Of a stretch of DNA of 48,887 nt, positions 48,781 through 48,887 are shown in pieces. The stretch lies in contig NW_006766977.1 of NCBI RefSeq assembly GCF_000275845.1, forward strand, positions 16,040 through 64,926. Reading direction: 5' to 3'. The position numbers and the translations under genes are program-made. The notes below the pieces were generated by a model, which saw only the letters and a list, made by a program, of their open reading frames with translations, ran no database searches and had not been told where the DNA came from. Source of the DNA: Dichomitus squalens LYAD-421 SS1 (Eukaryota > Basidiomycota > Agaricomycetes > Polyporales > Polyporaceae). Within the stretch, counting starts at the first letter, position 1; the number at the start of each line of letters is the position of its first letter.

Positions 48781-48887
48781 TGTAAATGAAAAATACCATT
48801 AAAATCGACTTCTACGCTATGCGATACAATATAATACGTATGGGCAGGCAGTAAGCAGGAGCCGAGACAATGAAGTGGTCGTAGATT
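48781..48887. other. Window end, nothing recognised
   Basis: AT-rich sequence after the relic. It may be further decayed ABCF sequence or unrelated. Confidence 0.4.

Overview
The window is nuclear DNA from a filamentous fungus, most likely an agaricomycete (mushroom-forming basidiomycete). Genes are cut by many 39-94 nt GT-AG introns (13 exons in one 1.5-kb coding sequence), lie close together on both strands, and encode eukaryotic housekeeping proteins. The left end carries a basidiomycete-type non-LTR retroelement and solo LTRs. No bacterial operons, CRISPR arrays or integrons are visible. The species cannot be named from sequence alone.

Layout. (1) 1-7291 is a transposon graveyard: the first ~60 codons of a PhzF-family gene (1095-1287) are followed by a decayed non-LTR element (~1288-4980) with a CCHC-type ORF1 and the start of an ORF2 endonuclease. 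Four solo LTRs, each with an exact 5-bp target-site duplication, are nested in or beside it: 3363-4067 (TGATA), 5201-6435 (CAATT), 5487-6049 inside the previous one (CTAAC), and 6511-6943 (ACTCA). A further copy of the last family lies at 599-1031. (2) 7292-25000 is gene-dense: a GT25-like glycosyltransferase (-), UTP18 (+), the TRAPP subunit TRS33/TRAPPC6 (-), the N-recognin UBR1 (+), mitochondrial-type glutamyl-tRNA synthetase (-), a membrane-anchored histidine acid phosphatase (+) and the chitin synthase chaperone CHS7 (-). (3) 25-32 kb is about 7 kb with no gene I can defend. (4) 32016-34116 is a Pho85/PCL-type cyclin, then another gene-poor 3.8 kb. (5) 37.9-47.4 kb has a 98-aa two-membrane-helix protein (-), the meiotic TPR protein SPO22/ZIP4 (+) and a cullin-4-like scaffold (+). 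(6) The right end holds a decayed ABCF-type ATPase on the minus strand.

Four gene pairs are head-to-head across 207-275 bp (GT25/UTP18, TRS33/UBR1, GluRS/phosphatase, 98-aa protein/SPO22), so each pair probably shares a bidirectional promoter. UTP18/TRS33 and UBR1/GluRS converge with only 55 and 119 bp between stop codons. The genes do not form one pathway. Themes that recur are ubiquitin ligation (UBR1, cullin), secretion and cell wall (TRS33, CHS7, GT25), ribosome and translation (UTP18, GluRS), and cell cycle or meiosis (cyclin, SPO22). I found no convincing new multi-gene system. The strongest unusual signals are the nested retroelement stack with its CpG decay, a GC-AG intron, an orphan two-helix protein and the long gene-poor tracts. 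Exon limits were set by eye from splice signals, reading phase and family resemblance; all are checked for phase except part of SPO22.
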